Source: Desulfurococcales archaeon
GTDB lineage: Archaea > Thermoproteota > Thermoprotei_A > Sulfolobales > Ignicoccaceae
Assembly (NCBI GenBank): GCA_015521275.1
Contig: WAOJ01000160.1
Coordinates: forward strand, 1 to 7,107
Length of the DNA: 7,107 nt
Direction of reading: 5' to 3'
The notes under the pieces are model-generated. The model had not been told where the DNA came from and did no database searches. It saw nothing but the letters and a program-made list of their open reading frames with translations. Position 1 is the stretch's first letter, and the number at the start of each line of letters is the position of its first letter. Both the position numbers and the translations under genes were made by a program. This document shows, in pieces, positions 1 to 6,360 of the stretch.

Positions 1-25
1 GCTCGGAGATGTGTATAAGAGACAG
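1..25 (+). other. Residual Nextera/Tn5 sequencing adapter
   Basis: Bases 7-25 are identical to the 19-bp Tn5 mosaic end used in tagmentation libraries (AGATGTGTATAAGAGACAG), and bases 1-6 (GCTCGG) are the bases that precede it in the Nextera read-2 adapter. This is library sequence left at the end of an assembled contig, not a natural transposon end. It places a TAA (16-18) in frame with the following coding region, which would make an automatic gene caller treat the truncated gene as complete. Genomic sequence starts at about base 26. Confidence 0.97.
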
Positions 26-27
26 AA

Positions 28-735
28 CATAGACTGATAGAAGTTGAAAAGAAGATGGCTACTAAGGAGGAACTGAAGGAAGTCGAGCAAAAGCTAATGA
101 ATGAGATTATCGAGATCAAGAATTCAATGGCTACTAAGTCAGAACTAAAAGAGCTGGAACAAATGTATAAGCGAATATCCAGCGAGAGCAGGTATAAGTC
201 GCTGCTGCTCAAGGGACCTTTCCAGAGGAACGTTATATACTTGACTAAGCTCTCTTCCTTGGTAGACATACTTTCAAGGCTGAACAAGCTGCATTACGAA
301 CTCAAGAGCACATTGAAGGAACTCAACGAGCTAGTAAAGGAAAAACCAACCTTAGAGGTAGTGTTCAAAATAATGAGTTTAGTCCAGAAAGCCAAGGTTA
401 CGTTGGCCCTCCTCAATAACACGCTTAAGCAAGCTGACGAGATAGAGAGGGAGATGGTGCTCGGCAAGCCGGCCTCCTCGTGTCCAAAGGACCCGTACTC
501 AATAATAGAGGGCATTTTGAACTCAAACAACGTATTGGAAATAGCGAAGTATAGGAAAGAGGCCCAAGAATACGGGGGCTTGGAGGGCGTGGTAAAGTGC
601 TTGATAACAAAAACAATAGATCAAGTGGATTCAAACTATAAGAAGTTCAGGGAAGAGCTTTTGAAAGATATAATGAACGAGAAGGAACAGTTAAAGAAAT
701 ACGAAGATATTGTGAAATACATAAGCTTATCTTAG
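28..735 (+). CDS. Coiled-coil hypothetical protein, 5' end missing
   Basis: I do not recognise a family. An ATG at 55 would give 226 residues, but the nine codons before it (HRLIEVEKK, 28-54) are open and resemble the end of a repeat unit, so the gene very probably starts upstream, beyond the adapter. The N-terminal 40 residues carry a 24-residue repeat starting MATK[ES]ELKE and rich in Lys/Glu with heptad-like Leu/Ile spacing. Residues about 60-135 (from the Met at 55) are also predicted helical, with many Leu, Lys and Glu, then a short Pro/Gly/Cys stretch (about 137-146, [10 protein letters not shown]) and a final charged helical part (about 160-222). There is no signal peptide or membrane segment in the visible part, which suggests a cytosolic structural or scaffold-like protein. 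Base composition appears more A+T-rich than in the ligase that follows, as expected for an accessory gene. It is followed by 56 bp before the ligase, which has its own promoter. Confidence 0.75.
   Translation, partial: HRLIEVEKKMATKEELKEVEQKLMNEIIEIKNSMATKSELKELEQMYKRISSESRYKSLLLKGPFQRNVIYLTKLSSLVDILSRLNKLHYELKSTLKELNELVKEKPTLEVVFKIMSLVQKAKVTLALLNNTLKQADEIEREMVLGKPASSCPKDPYSIIEGILNSNNVLEIAKYRKEAQEYGGLEGVVKCLITKTIDQVDSNYKKFREELLKDIMNEKEQLKKYEDIVKYISLS
34..162 (+). repeat. In-frame 24-codon coiled-coil repeat
   Basis: Identical 12-base starts (ATGGCTACTAAG) occur at 55 and 127, exactly 72 bp (24 codons) apart. The translated units begin [12 protein letters not shown] and [12 protein letters not shown]. 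The stretch just before 55 (LIEVEKK) matches the end of the next unit (IIEIKNS), so a third, incomplete unit is present at the contig edge. The repeat number of the full gene cannot be seen. Such a repeat could itself have broken the assembly here. Confidence 0.85.
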
Positions 736-753
736 AGGCCCAAAAACGCCCAC

Positions 754-764
754 CGCTTTATTTT
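754..764 (+). promoter_or_regulatory. Probable TATA box of the DNA ligase gene
   Basis: CGCTTTATTTT resembles an archaeal TATA box and lies with its centre about 33 bp before the TTG start at 792. With the usual archaeal spacing of about 25 bp to the transcription start, the mRNA would begin within roughly ten bases of the start codon, giving a very short leader. Only a weak Shine-Dalgarno-like GGGGT (782-786) is present. No experimental support is available. Confidence 0.55.
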
Positions 765-791
765 CGTAACCTAGGTATTACGGGGTCCGAG

Positions 792-2591
792 TTGAGGTTT
801 TCCGAGGTCGTTGACGCCCTAGAGAGGCTCGAAAGGACCTCCTCTAGGATCCAGATAGTTGCTATCCTCACCAACCTGTTTAAGAGGGTAGTGGAGCAGA
901 ATAAGGATATCATAGATAAAGTTGTGTACTTTATCCAAGGGAAGCTCTGGCCCGACTGGTACGGATACCCAGAAATAGGAATTGGAGAAAAGGGAATAAT
1001 CAAGGCGATATCGTTAGCGGCCGGAGTGAAGGAGAGGGAAGTGGAGAACTTGTACAAGCAGCTGGGAGACTTGGGCTTGGTAGCAGAGAGGGTTTTAGCC
1101 AAGAAGCCCAAGACCACGGGCTTGTTGGCCTTTGCCAAGGCTAAGCAAGAGCCCTTAACCTTCGAAAAGGTTTACAACACACTGAAGAGGATAGCCTTTA
1201 TGCAAGGCGAAGGATCTAGGGACCTAAAGATAAAGACCTTGGCCGGCTTACTAAAGGAGGCTTCTCCAAAGGAGGCCAAGTACATAGTTAGGTTCGTCCA
1301 AGGCAAGTTGAGGCTAGGGGTAGGAGACGCTTCAATAATAGAGGCTATAGCGAGCCTAATAGGGGCTCCCAAGGAGGTCGTGGAGAGGGCCTATAACCTC
1401 AGAGCAGACTTGGGAGCCATAGCCAAGATGGCGGTTGAGGAAGGAATTGAGGCTTTGAAGAGGATAAAGCCCCAACCGGGAATTCCCATAAGGCCGATGC
1501 TGGCTGAAAGGCTACACGACCCGGTTGAGATACTTAGGAAGCTCGGAGGTAAGGGCCTTGCTGAATATAAGTACGATGGGGAGAGGGCTCAAATACACTT
1601 ACTTCCTAACGGAAAGGTAGTCATATACTCCAGGAGGCTGGAGAACATAACCCATTCTTACCCGGATGTGGTGCAATATGCGAAGAGCTCTTTGAAGGCG
1701 AAGGAAGCCATAGTGGAGGGGGAAATAGTAGCGGTTGACCCGGAGACCGGGGAGCTGAGGCCCTTCCAAGAGCTGATGCATAGGAGGAGGAAGCACGACG
1801 TCCACATAGCTATGAAGGAGATACCCGTTCACGTGAAGCTCTTCGACCTCATGTACGTGGATGGAGAAGACTACACGAACAAGCCTCTACCGGTTAGGAG
1901 GAAGAAGCTGGAGGAGATCTTGGAGCCCAGGGAAGAGTTTAACATAGCTACCAACAAGATAGTGGACAACCCGGAGGACTTGGAGAAGTTCTTCAGACAG
2001 GCCATAGCGGACGGCTGCGAAGGACTAGTCGTAAAAGCGATACACGACAAGAGCATATACCAAGCCGGAGCCAGAGGGTGGCTCTGGATCAAGTACAAGA
2101 GGGACTACAAGAGCGAGATGGTAGAGCCCGTGGACTTGGTCGTAGTAGGAGCCTTCTACGGAAAGGGAAGGAGGGGAGGAACCTTCGGTGCATTGCTCAT
2201 GGCCGGATATGACCCGGAAAAGGACTTATTCATGACAGTGTGTAAGGTGGGAAGTGGCTTCAGCGACGAAGAACTGGCGAGGCTCCCAGAACTCCTCAAA
2301 CCTTACATAATACCGAACAAGCACCCCAGAGTGTACAGCAACATAAAGCCCGACGTATGGGTCCAGCCAGCCTTAGTTGCAGAAATAATTGGAGCTGAGA
2401 TAACGTTGAGCCCCATCCACACTTGCGCCAAGGACGAGGTGGAAACTGGTTCGGGCTTGGCGATAAGGTTCCCCAGGTTCATAAGGTGGAGACCCGACAA
2501 GGGGCCCCAAGAGGCCACCACCTGCAAGGAGATAGTGGAGATGTACAAGTCCCAGCTCCACAAGATAGAGGAGAAGCCGGAAAAGGTATGA
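792..2591 (+). CDS. lig: ATP-dependent DNA ligase
   Basis: This 599-residue protein seals nicks in double-stranded DNA during replication and repair, through an enzyme-AMP and then a DNA-AMP intermediate; about 600 residues is the usual length for archaeal ligases. Three domains are seen: an N-terminal DNA-binding domain (about 1-235), the adenylation domain (about 236-440) and the OB-fold domain (about 445-599). Motif I is KYDGER at 260-265, with K260 as the adenylated lysine; motif III is around FDLMYVDG (351-358), motif IV is DGCEGLVVK (407-415), motif V is WIKYKRDY (432-439), and the C-terminal [12 protein letters not shown] (559-570) is motif VI. The start is TTG: the N-terminus [14 protein letters not shown] matches how archaeal ligases begin, and the next in-frame ATG is at codon 138. 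The loop before [11 protein letters not shown], which carries a PCNA-binding box (Q..L..FF type) in other archaeal ligases, reads TTGLLAFA here, without Gln or paired aromatics. Its stop overlaps the next start by 4 bp. Confidence 0.98.
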   Translation: MRFSEVVDALERLERTSSRIQIVAILTNLFKRVVEQNKDIIDKVVYFIQGKLWPDWYGYPEIGIGEKGIIKAISLAAGVKEREVENLYKQLGDLGLVAERVLAKKPKTTGLLAFAKAKQEPLTFEKVYNTLKRIAFMQGEGSRDLKIKTLAGLLKEASPKEAKYIVRFVQGKLRLGVGDASIIEAIASLIGAPKEVVERAYNLRADLGAIAKMAVEEGIEALKRIKPQPGIPIRPMLAERLHDPVEILRKLGGKGLAEYKYDGERAQIHLLPNGKVVIYSRRLENITHSYPDVVQYAKSSLKAKEAIVEGEIVAVDPETGELRPFQELMHRRRKHDVHIAMKEIPVHVKLFDLMYVDGEDYTNKPLPVRRKKLEEILEPREEFNIATNKIVDNPEDLEKFFRQAIADGCEGLVVKAIHDKSIYQAGARGWLWIKYKRDYKSEMVEPVDLVVVGAFYGKGRRGGTFGALLMAGYDPEKDLFMTVCKVGSGFSDEELARLPELLKPYIIPNKHPRVYSNIKPDVWVQPALVAEIIGAEITLSPIHTCAKDEVETGSGLAIRFPRFIRWRPDKGPQEATTCKEIVEMYKSQLHKIEEKPEKV

Positions 2592-3607
2592 GAGCTTTGG
2601 AGGTCAGCATTTGGTATCCGGTGAGGGTCCCTTTCGGAGGGGCCTACATACACTTACTCAACAACGTCATAGCTGCAAAGCTTGCGGGCTTTGAAGTAAA
2701 AGTGGTGCCGAGCGATGAGGCTATCATAGATCATATAAACCATGACCTTAGGCTTTTGGGTATTGAGGGGGACGTAAAGTATGGGCGAGGAGGTCTAACC
2801 TACGTGAGGCCTGAATCTATCAAGATGGTCACAAAGTTATTGAACATGAGCATTGACGTATTGGAGATGAACTTCTTACCTTTGTGGCTGTCCGGGCAAG
2901 ACGTGAAGAGCTTGAGGGACTTGAGAAACTATCTGATCTCTTTCCTAGTCGACGCTTTGAACAGGATCATAGCGCACAAGGCTCAAAGAGTGATAACGAT
3001 AAGCGAGGTCTCCGCCAAGCTTCTCTGGAGGGACTCGCTCATAAAGGCAGAGCCCGTGCCCAACCAGCCCTTACCGAACTTCAGCAAGCTGGTCTCAAAA
3101 CCCAAGGAATTTACGATCTGTTTCCCCTCTTCCTACTATTACTCCTACCAAGGTTTTGACGTATTTGTAAAGGCGATAAAGGAGTTGGGAATAGAGGACA
3201 GAGTTTTGCTCATAGGAAAGGTTCCTCCGGGCTGCAAGCTGAGGAACGTCCAAGCTAAGGGAATAAGGGAGCTAGCGAAGGTTTATTCCTTGTGCTCAGC
3301 CTTCGTATCCCCTCATAGAGATACCACTCCGGTCCCTTTCTTCGGCTCCCCCACCAAGGTAGTGGACGCGCTAGCTACGAACAAAGCTTTGATAGTTTCA
3401 AACTTGCCGAGCATAAGGGAGACCGTCGAAAAGAACTTGAAGAGTAGCCCCAAGGGCTGTATAAGGTGGATAAGGCCGGGGAGCGCGGAGGACTTGAAGG
3501 AAGCGATGGAGGAGTTCTTGAGGGAGAGGCCCCACTGCGAGTACGAGCTAGGAGAAGGAACCATCAACTCCTTCTGGAGGAGGCTAAGTGAAGAAGTAGG
3601 AGCTTAG
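2588..3607 (+). CDS. GT-B fold glycosyltransferase, GT4-like
   Basis: Probable cytosolic glycosyltransferase moving a sugar from a nucleotide-activated donor to an unknown acceptor. The start is ATG at 2588, overlapping the ligase stop as ATGA; the open frame runs back to 2423, but that part is a shadow of the ligase. This gives 339 residues, within the usual GT4 range. The N-terminal half (about 1-165) begins with a strand and a Gly-containing loop ([14 protein letters not shown], 7-20) and carries an [11 protein letters not shown] segment (136-146) typical of the end of the acceptor domain. The C-terminal half has [14 protein letters not shown] (187-200), [10 protein letters not shown] (206-215) and the donor-site region [11 protein letters not shown] (253-263) followed by [10 protein letters not shown] (271-280), then [12 protein letters not shown] (296-307). 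In many GT4 enzymes the VVDALA position is a Glu (EYMA or EAMA type); here it is Asp260. No signal peptide or membrane segment is seen. It is probably co-transcribed with the ligase, and its end overlaps the convergent glycosyltransferase by 44 bp. Confidence 0.85.
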   Translation: MRALEVSIWYPVRVPFGGAYIHLLNNVIAAKLAGFEVKVVPSDEAIIDHINHDLRLLGIEGDVKYGRGGLTYVRPESIKMVTKLLNMSIDVLEMNFLPLWLSGQDVKSLRDLRNYLISFLVDALNRIIAHKAQRVITISEVSAKLLWRDSLIKAEPVPNQPLPNFSKLVSKPKEFTICFPSSYYYSYQGFDVFVKAIKELGIEDRVLLIGKVPPGCKLRNVQAKGIRELAKVYSLCSAFVSPHRDTTPVPFFGSPTKVVDALATNKALIVSNLPSIRETVEKNLKSSPKGCIRWIRPGSAEDLKEAMEEFLRERPHCEYELGEGTINSFWRRLSEEVGA

Positions 3608-4517
3608 CGTATTCCTCGCTCAACTTTTCCCTATCGTAAACCTTCTCTGCCAATTCCCTAGCCTTCAAACCAGCTTCCCTCATCTCCAAGCACTCCAACA
3701 ACTTTTCCTTAACCTCGTTGGGCTTCGTAGCGTAAGCGCCTATTCCGTTCTCCTCTATTAGCCTTTGTAGCTCCCCGGGAGGGCCGTAAGCGAATATACA
3801 AAGCCCTAAGGCCATGTAATCGTAAGCCTTCTGGGGTATGGTCATCTGGTAAGTCTTCCCCTTGAAGGGCCTCGGTATTATTCCTACCCTAGCACAAGCG
3901 ACCCTCGGCAAGTCGTAATAGTTAACCGGTCCCATTCCGCCGTAGGCCTCAGAGCCAGGGCCTATGAGCCTCAGGGGCACCTCCAAGCCCTTAACGGCTT
4001 CGAAAAGTGGTTCTAAGGGCAAGTAAGGGTTCCTGAAGTCGGCCACCAAGACCATGCCTTCGAAGTTCTTCTCGCACCTCAGCCTCTTAGGGTCCGTCCC
4101 GTTCGGTATTACCTCAACCCCCTTCCCTATCAAGTTCCTGTAGTGTTCGGCTATCGACTTGGTAGTAGCAACTATTACCTCGCTCTTATTCAAGGATTTC
4201 ATATAGTTCCTCAAAGCAAAGGTGCCCAAGGCCCTCTTGAGCTTGCCCGACTCGCTCAAGTAAACGTCCCAAGGGTCCCTCACGTCGGCAAAAAGCCTCT
4301 TAGCCTTTATGAAGCTAGGAACGTAGGCAGGGGGCACGCTGAAGAGCGCTTCCTCAGCTTTCACCTTCTTGAAGAGGGATTTGATGTATTGTAGCCTGCT
4401 CTGTGGCACGTTCAGAAGTTTTACGTCTACACCCTTCTCCTCTAAAGCCTTCGCCAAATAGGTCATCCTCAAGTGAGGAGGGCTGAAAGTAGAACGCGAG
4501 GAATAGGCTATCAGCAA
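3564..4517 (-). CDS. Glycosyltransferase family 4-like protein
   Basis: A 317-residue predicted GT-B glycosyltransferase. The TTG start at 4517 is supported by a TGA two codons upstream in frame and by an SD-like GGGTGA (4526-4521). The N-terminus LLIAYSSRSTFSPPHLRMTYLAKALEEKG (in two halves 2-15 and 16-29) has the strand, the loop and the helix of the first Rossmann domain. VEVIPNGTD (134-142) is the classic GT4 segment before the donor domain, followed by PLRLIGPGSE (181-190) and the donor-site region IPQKAYDYMALG (227-238) with GPPGELQRLIEENGIG (245-260). As in its convergent neighbour, the first residue of the usual E-x7-E pair is Asp (D233). No membrane anchor or signal peptide is visible, so it should act on the cytosolic face. 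The substrate cannot be inferred from sequence. Similarity to the 2588-3607 protein is only at the level of fold, so the pair does not look like a recent duplication. Confidence 0.87.
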   Translation of the reverse strand: MLIAYSSRSTFSPPHLRMTYLAKALEEKGVDVKLLNVPQSRLQYIKSLFKKVKAEEALFSVPPAYVPSFIKAKRLFADVRDPWDVYLSESGKLKRALGTFALRNYMKSLNKSEVIVATTKSIAEHYRNLIGKGVEVIPNGTDPKRLRCEKNFEGMVLVADFRNPYLPLEPLFEAVKGLEVPLRLIGPGSEAYGGMGPVNYYDLPRVACARVGIIPRPFKGKTYQMTIPQKAYDYMALGLCIFAYGPPGELQRLIEENGIGAYATKPNEVKEKLLECLEMREAGLKARELAEKVYDREKLSEEYAKLLLLHLASSRRS

Positions 4518-4519
4518 CT

Positions 4520-4526
4520 CTCACCC
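4520..4526 (-). promoter_or_regulatory. SD-like ribosome binding site deciding a TTG start
   Basis: On the minus strand GGGTGAG precedes the TTG at 4517 by three bases and resembles the GGTGA part complementary to the archaeal 16S rRNA 3' end. Together with the in-frame TGA just upstream, it fixes the start of the minus-strand glycosyltransferase. A weak A-rich stretch (CAAAAACT on the minus strand, around 4551-4558) lies at promoter-like distance but is a poor TATA match. Confidence 0.5.
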
Positions 4527-4533
4527 TAAACGG

Positions 4534-5253
4534 ATGAAAAGGGAGGGGAGTTTTTGCCTTAGGAAGGCAATGAAGCGGCTTAGGAGCTGGAGGGAAGCGA
4601 GAGGCCCAGTGGTCTGCCACGCCTCCGAGCTCTTGCAAGAGTTCGGGACCTTCGTCAAGTGGACGGAACGCTTTGACGAGGAGGTCATGGCAATTTACAG
4701 CTTGCTGGGAATAGAGCCGGTAAGGGTTAAGGCCAACCTCTTGGTCGGCAAGTTCAAGGGAGTGATGAAGGCTCCCAAGGCTTGGAGCGCTTCTCCGGCC
4801 GTTAGGGACGCCTATTCCTTGGAGTACGAATTCGCAATGGTTGTGGAGAAGGGAGGGAGGCTCTTCGTTGAGCCAGCCATTAGGTACGAGGAGGGCTTTG
4901 CTGTGATAGAGAAGCCGTTAGAGGTTGCGAAGGAGATGAGCGAAGAGATAGGTCACCCGGTAACGATAGTCAAGGAGGTCCCCTTCGGTTGTTGTTGGTT
5001 ACCGGCCCCTTTGGCTTGGACCTTCGTGCCCTTGGAGGACGCGGGCTCTGGGGAAGTACCTAAGGGCTATTCGACCTTCAAGTACCCAATCACCGAGGGC
5101 TGTTGGGAAGTGGAGGAAGAAGTTGAAGAGGGAGAGGGGGAGGGCTTTGAGGTGGTTCACCTCCATTACGTCTCCCCCTTACTAAGGCCCTTAGTGAAGT
5201 TCAGGGCTTTGGAAATAAGGTTGCTCAGAGCTTTGAGGGCCTACAAGCTTTAA
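4534..5253 (+). CDS. Hypothetical protein, 239 residues
   Basis: I do not recognise a family. The frame is open with good coding character (purine-rich, Lys/Glu-rich, same codon habits as its neighbours). The start is uncertain: ATG 4534 gives 239 residues, while ATG 4570 (residue 13) gives 227 and is preceded by AGGAAGG; neither has a convincing TATA box at the usual distance. Residues about 40-160 look like a mixed alpha/beta domain with conserved-looking segments VRVKANLLVGKFKG (63-76), FVEPAIRYEEGFAV (111-124) and FGCCWLPAPLAW (151-162, paired cysteines C153 and C154). An acidic run of mostly Glu and Gly spans 192-206, followed by a C-terminal basic helix (218-238). No signal peptide or membrane segment is visible. 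It is divergent from the glycosyltransferase (16 bp between start codons if 4534 is used) and 34 bp upstream of the FkbM-like gene. Context suggests a part in glycan work, but nothing in the sequence shows it. Confidence 0.75.
   Translation: MKREGSFCLRKAMKRLRSWREARGPVVCHASELLQEFGTFVKWTERFDEEVMAIYSLLGIEPVRVKANLLVGKFKGVMKAPKAWSASPAVRDAYSLEYEFAMVVEKGGRLFVEPAIRYEEGFAVIEKPLEVAKEMSEEIGHPVTIVKEVPFGCCWLPAPLAWTFVPLEDAGSGEVPKGYSTFKYPITEGCWEVEEEVEEGEGEGFEVVHLHYVSPLLRPLVKFRALEIRLLRALRAYKL
4554..4570. repeat. Perfect 7-bp inverted repeat near divergent starts
   Basis: TTGCCTT (4554-4560) and AAGGCAA (4564-4570) are exact reverse complements separated by AGG. The element lies between the two candidate starts of the 239-residue gene and just upstream of the divergent glycosyltransferase. 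It could be an operator for the divergent pair if the true start is 4570, or an RNA hairpin, or simple chance within coding sequence. Confidence 0.45.
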
Positions 5254-5255
5254 GG
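5247..5255 (+). promoter_or_regulatory. Probable TATA box of the FkbM-like gene
   Basis: GCTTTAAGG overlaps the stop codon of the preceding gene (TAA, 5251-5253) and is centred about 37 bp before the TTG start at 5288. The core resembles the boxes before the ligase and the putative priL gene. An SD-like GTGAT (5278-5282) lies five bases before the TTG, so the gene may be transcribed separately with a short leader that still holds a ribosome binding site. Confidence 0.45.
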
Positions 5256-5287
5256 AAACGTTTCTATTCCCTACACAGTGATCCGGG

Positions 5288-6223
5288 TTGAAGGGTAACC
5301 AGCGTGAAAAGAGAGAGGAATTCTTAAAGAGGCTTTTACCCGAAACGAAGAGGATATTCTTAGCAAAGATGAAGGAGATAGAGGAAGAGGGGACCTTCGA
5401 GGTCGAGTGGTACGGGGACAAGGTTTGCTTGACCTCATTCTGCTTCAAAGGCTGCATAAGCGACAAGGAAGCCTTGCTCTTATCCTACATAGCGGACTTC
5501 ACCACCGGAGGAGGTTACGTCAGCAACGCGGAGAGGTGTAAGGTCGGCACGAAGTACTTGGAGGTAGCCGACGTGTTCGTTGAGCTTTGGCCGAGGGTTA
5601 GGCTCCACAAGGGCTCCCTGGTAGCAGGCTTGGCCAAGCTGAGGGAAGCCTACTTGTTCGGAGACTACGACTTCGCCTTGAACTTCAATCCCAAGAATAA
5701 GGTAATTGTTGATATAGGCGCTTGGGTGGGAGAAGTCTCAATAAGGTTGGCCAAGAGCGCTAAGAAGGTCTTCTCCTTAGAGCCCAACCCTTACGCTTAC
5801 ACTTGGCTCAGGGAGAACGCGGACTTGAGCGAAGTCTTCTTGGATTCCTTCAACGCTCAAATAGGCAAGAGAGGAGAGGTTAAGTTTGAAGTACCGAAAC
5901 TCATGATGGAGTCCATGGGGATAAAGGAAAAGGTTGTAACAATTAGATCATTGCCGTTGGAGGAGCTATTGGACTTGTGGGGAGTTAAGGAAGGAGACTA
6001 CATAAGGATAGCGTGTTGTGGAAGAAGCGTACTCAAGGGAGAGGTGGACCTCCTCAAGAAGTTCGATCACATAGTGTTCGAGTATTCCAAGAACCCGTTG
6101 GTATTTGAGGTATTGCTGCCAAGGCTGAGGAAGTGGAAGTACAAGTTTGCAATAATGAAGCCTTACCCATACCTGTCGCCCAGGCTGGAGGAAAGGGGAA
6201 TAGTGATAGCCAAGAGGACGTGA
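5288..6223 (+). CDS. FkbM-like methyltransferase homologue, altered motif
   Basis: A 311-residue protein with a TTG start preceded by GTGAT. The central and C-terminal part follows the FkbM pattern: a LREAYLFGDYDF lead-in (118-129), the SAM-binding motif VDIGAWVGEVSIRLA (141-155), the acidic second motif SLEPNPYAYTWLREN (163-177), a LPLEELLDLWGV segment (222-233), and HIVFEYS near the end (261-267). FkbM enzymes are SAM-dependent O-methyltransferases, often acting on sugars or glycan ends, which fits the two glycosyltransferases nearby. The family's usual K-x-D-x-E-G-x-E block before the last strands is replaced: the segment YIRIACCGRSVLKG (238-251) has Ala, Cys and Ser where Asp, Glu and Glu are expected. 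The first 110 residues, with FCFKGCISDK (51-60), are not a part I recognise. Either the activity is changed or lost, or the acceptor differs. It ends four bases before the encoded CCA of the convergent tRNA gene. Confidence 0.8.
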   Translation: MKGNQREKREEFLKRLLPETKRIFLAKMKEIEEEGTFEVEWYGDKVCLTSFCFKGCISDKEALLLSYIADFTTGGGYVSNAERCKVGTKYLEVADVFVELWPRVRLHKGSLVAGLAKLREAYLFGDYDFALNFNPKNKVIVDIGAWVGEVSIRLAKSAKKVFSLEPNPYAYTWLRENADLSEVFLDSFNAQIGKRGEVKFEVPKLMMESMGIKEKVVTIRSLPLEELLDLWGVKEGDYIRIACCGRSVLKGEVDLLKKFDHIVFEYSKNPLVFEVLLPRLRKWKYKFAIMKPYPYLSPRLEERGIVIAKRT

Positions 6224-6227
6224 GTTT

Positions 6228-6324
6228 TGGTGGGGCCGCGGGGATTTGAACCCCGGACTACCGCCTTTCCTAACCCGGATCGGGTCCGTAAGGGCGGCGT
6301 CCTTCCGGGCTAGACGACGGCCCC
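6228..6324 (-). tRNA. tRNA-Val: tRNA-Val(UAC) with intron and encoded CCA
   Basis: On the minus strand the precursor folds into a full cloverleaf. The acceptor stem is GGGGCCG with CGGCCCC, the D stem is GTCT with GGAC, the anticodon stem is CCGCC with GGCGG, and the T arm is CGGGG-TTCAAAT-CCCCG; the discriminator base is A at 6231 and CCA is encoded at 6230-6228. The anticodon UAC (6290-6288) reads GUA valine codons, and the anticodon stem-loop resembles that of other archaeal valine tRNAs. A 20-nt intron (6286-6267) sits after position 37, the canonical archaeal site. Mature length is 74 nt plus CCA. The gene converges on the FkbM-like gene, with only four bases between that stop and the CCA; no T-run follows the CCA on the minus strand, so transcription probably runs some way antisense into that gene before 3' trimming. 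Confidence 0.97.
6267..6286 (-). other. Archaeal tRNA intron with bulge-helix-bulge
   Basis: The exon-intron borders form a canonical BHB substrate for the archaeal splicing endonuclease. CTTA (tRNA positions 32-35) pairs with TAGG near the intron 3' end (with one G-U) to make the 4-bp central helix. The 3-nt bulges are CG|G at the 5' site and AA|A at the 3' site. The intron body is a hairpin, ACCCG-ATC-CGGGT. Splicing joins G37 to A38 and restores a 7-nt loop CTTACGA. Confidence 0.93.
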
Positions 6325-6350
6325 AAGCCGTGTGAGGGTCCACGGAAACC

Positions 6351-6360
6351 CTTAAAAAAT
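6351..6360 (-). promoter_or_regulatory. TATA box of tRNA-Val, possibly also a terminator
   Basis: The minus strand reads ATTTTTTAAG, a strong archaeal TATA-type box centred about 32 bp before the tRNA 5' end, which predicts a transcription start near 6330. The run of six T (6359-6354) begins one base after the TAA stop of the upstream 55-codon gene. Because T-runs terminate archaeal transcription, the same bases may end the small-gene transcript and start the tRNA transcript. The terminator role is inference. Confidence 0.75.

Noticed and set aside
1..25. A natural Tn5-like transposon end
   Set aside because: The 19-bp sequence is the engineered mosaic end, is preceded by adapter bases, and lies exactly at the sequence edge with no transposase nearby.
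28..162. CRISPR array or other repeat-spacer structure
   Set aside because: The repeats are in frame, diverged at the DNA level outside a 12-base core, and encode a heptad-like protein repeat; there are no spacers.
758..1138. Minus-strand 126-residue open frame within the ligase
   Set aside because: It is antisense to the confidently identified ligase N-terminal domain, and its Ser/Leu/Ile-rich composition is that of a shadow frame.
2423..2587. N-terminal extension of the glycosyltransferase frame back to 2423
   Set aside because: This part overlaps the ligase C-terminus, including its OB-domain motif, in another frame and reads as low-quality Arg/Gly-rich sequence. The ATG at 2588 gives a proper first strand and an ATGA junction.
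5966..6343. Minus-strand 125-residue open frame over the tRNA and the end of the FkbM-like gene
   Set aside because: It runs across a structurally clear tRNA gene and antisense to a recognised protein family; the product is shadow-like.
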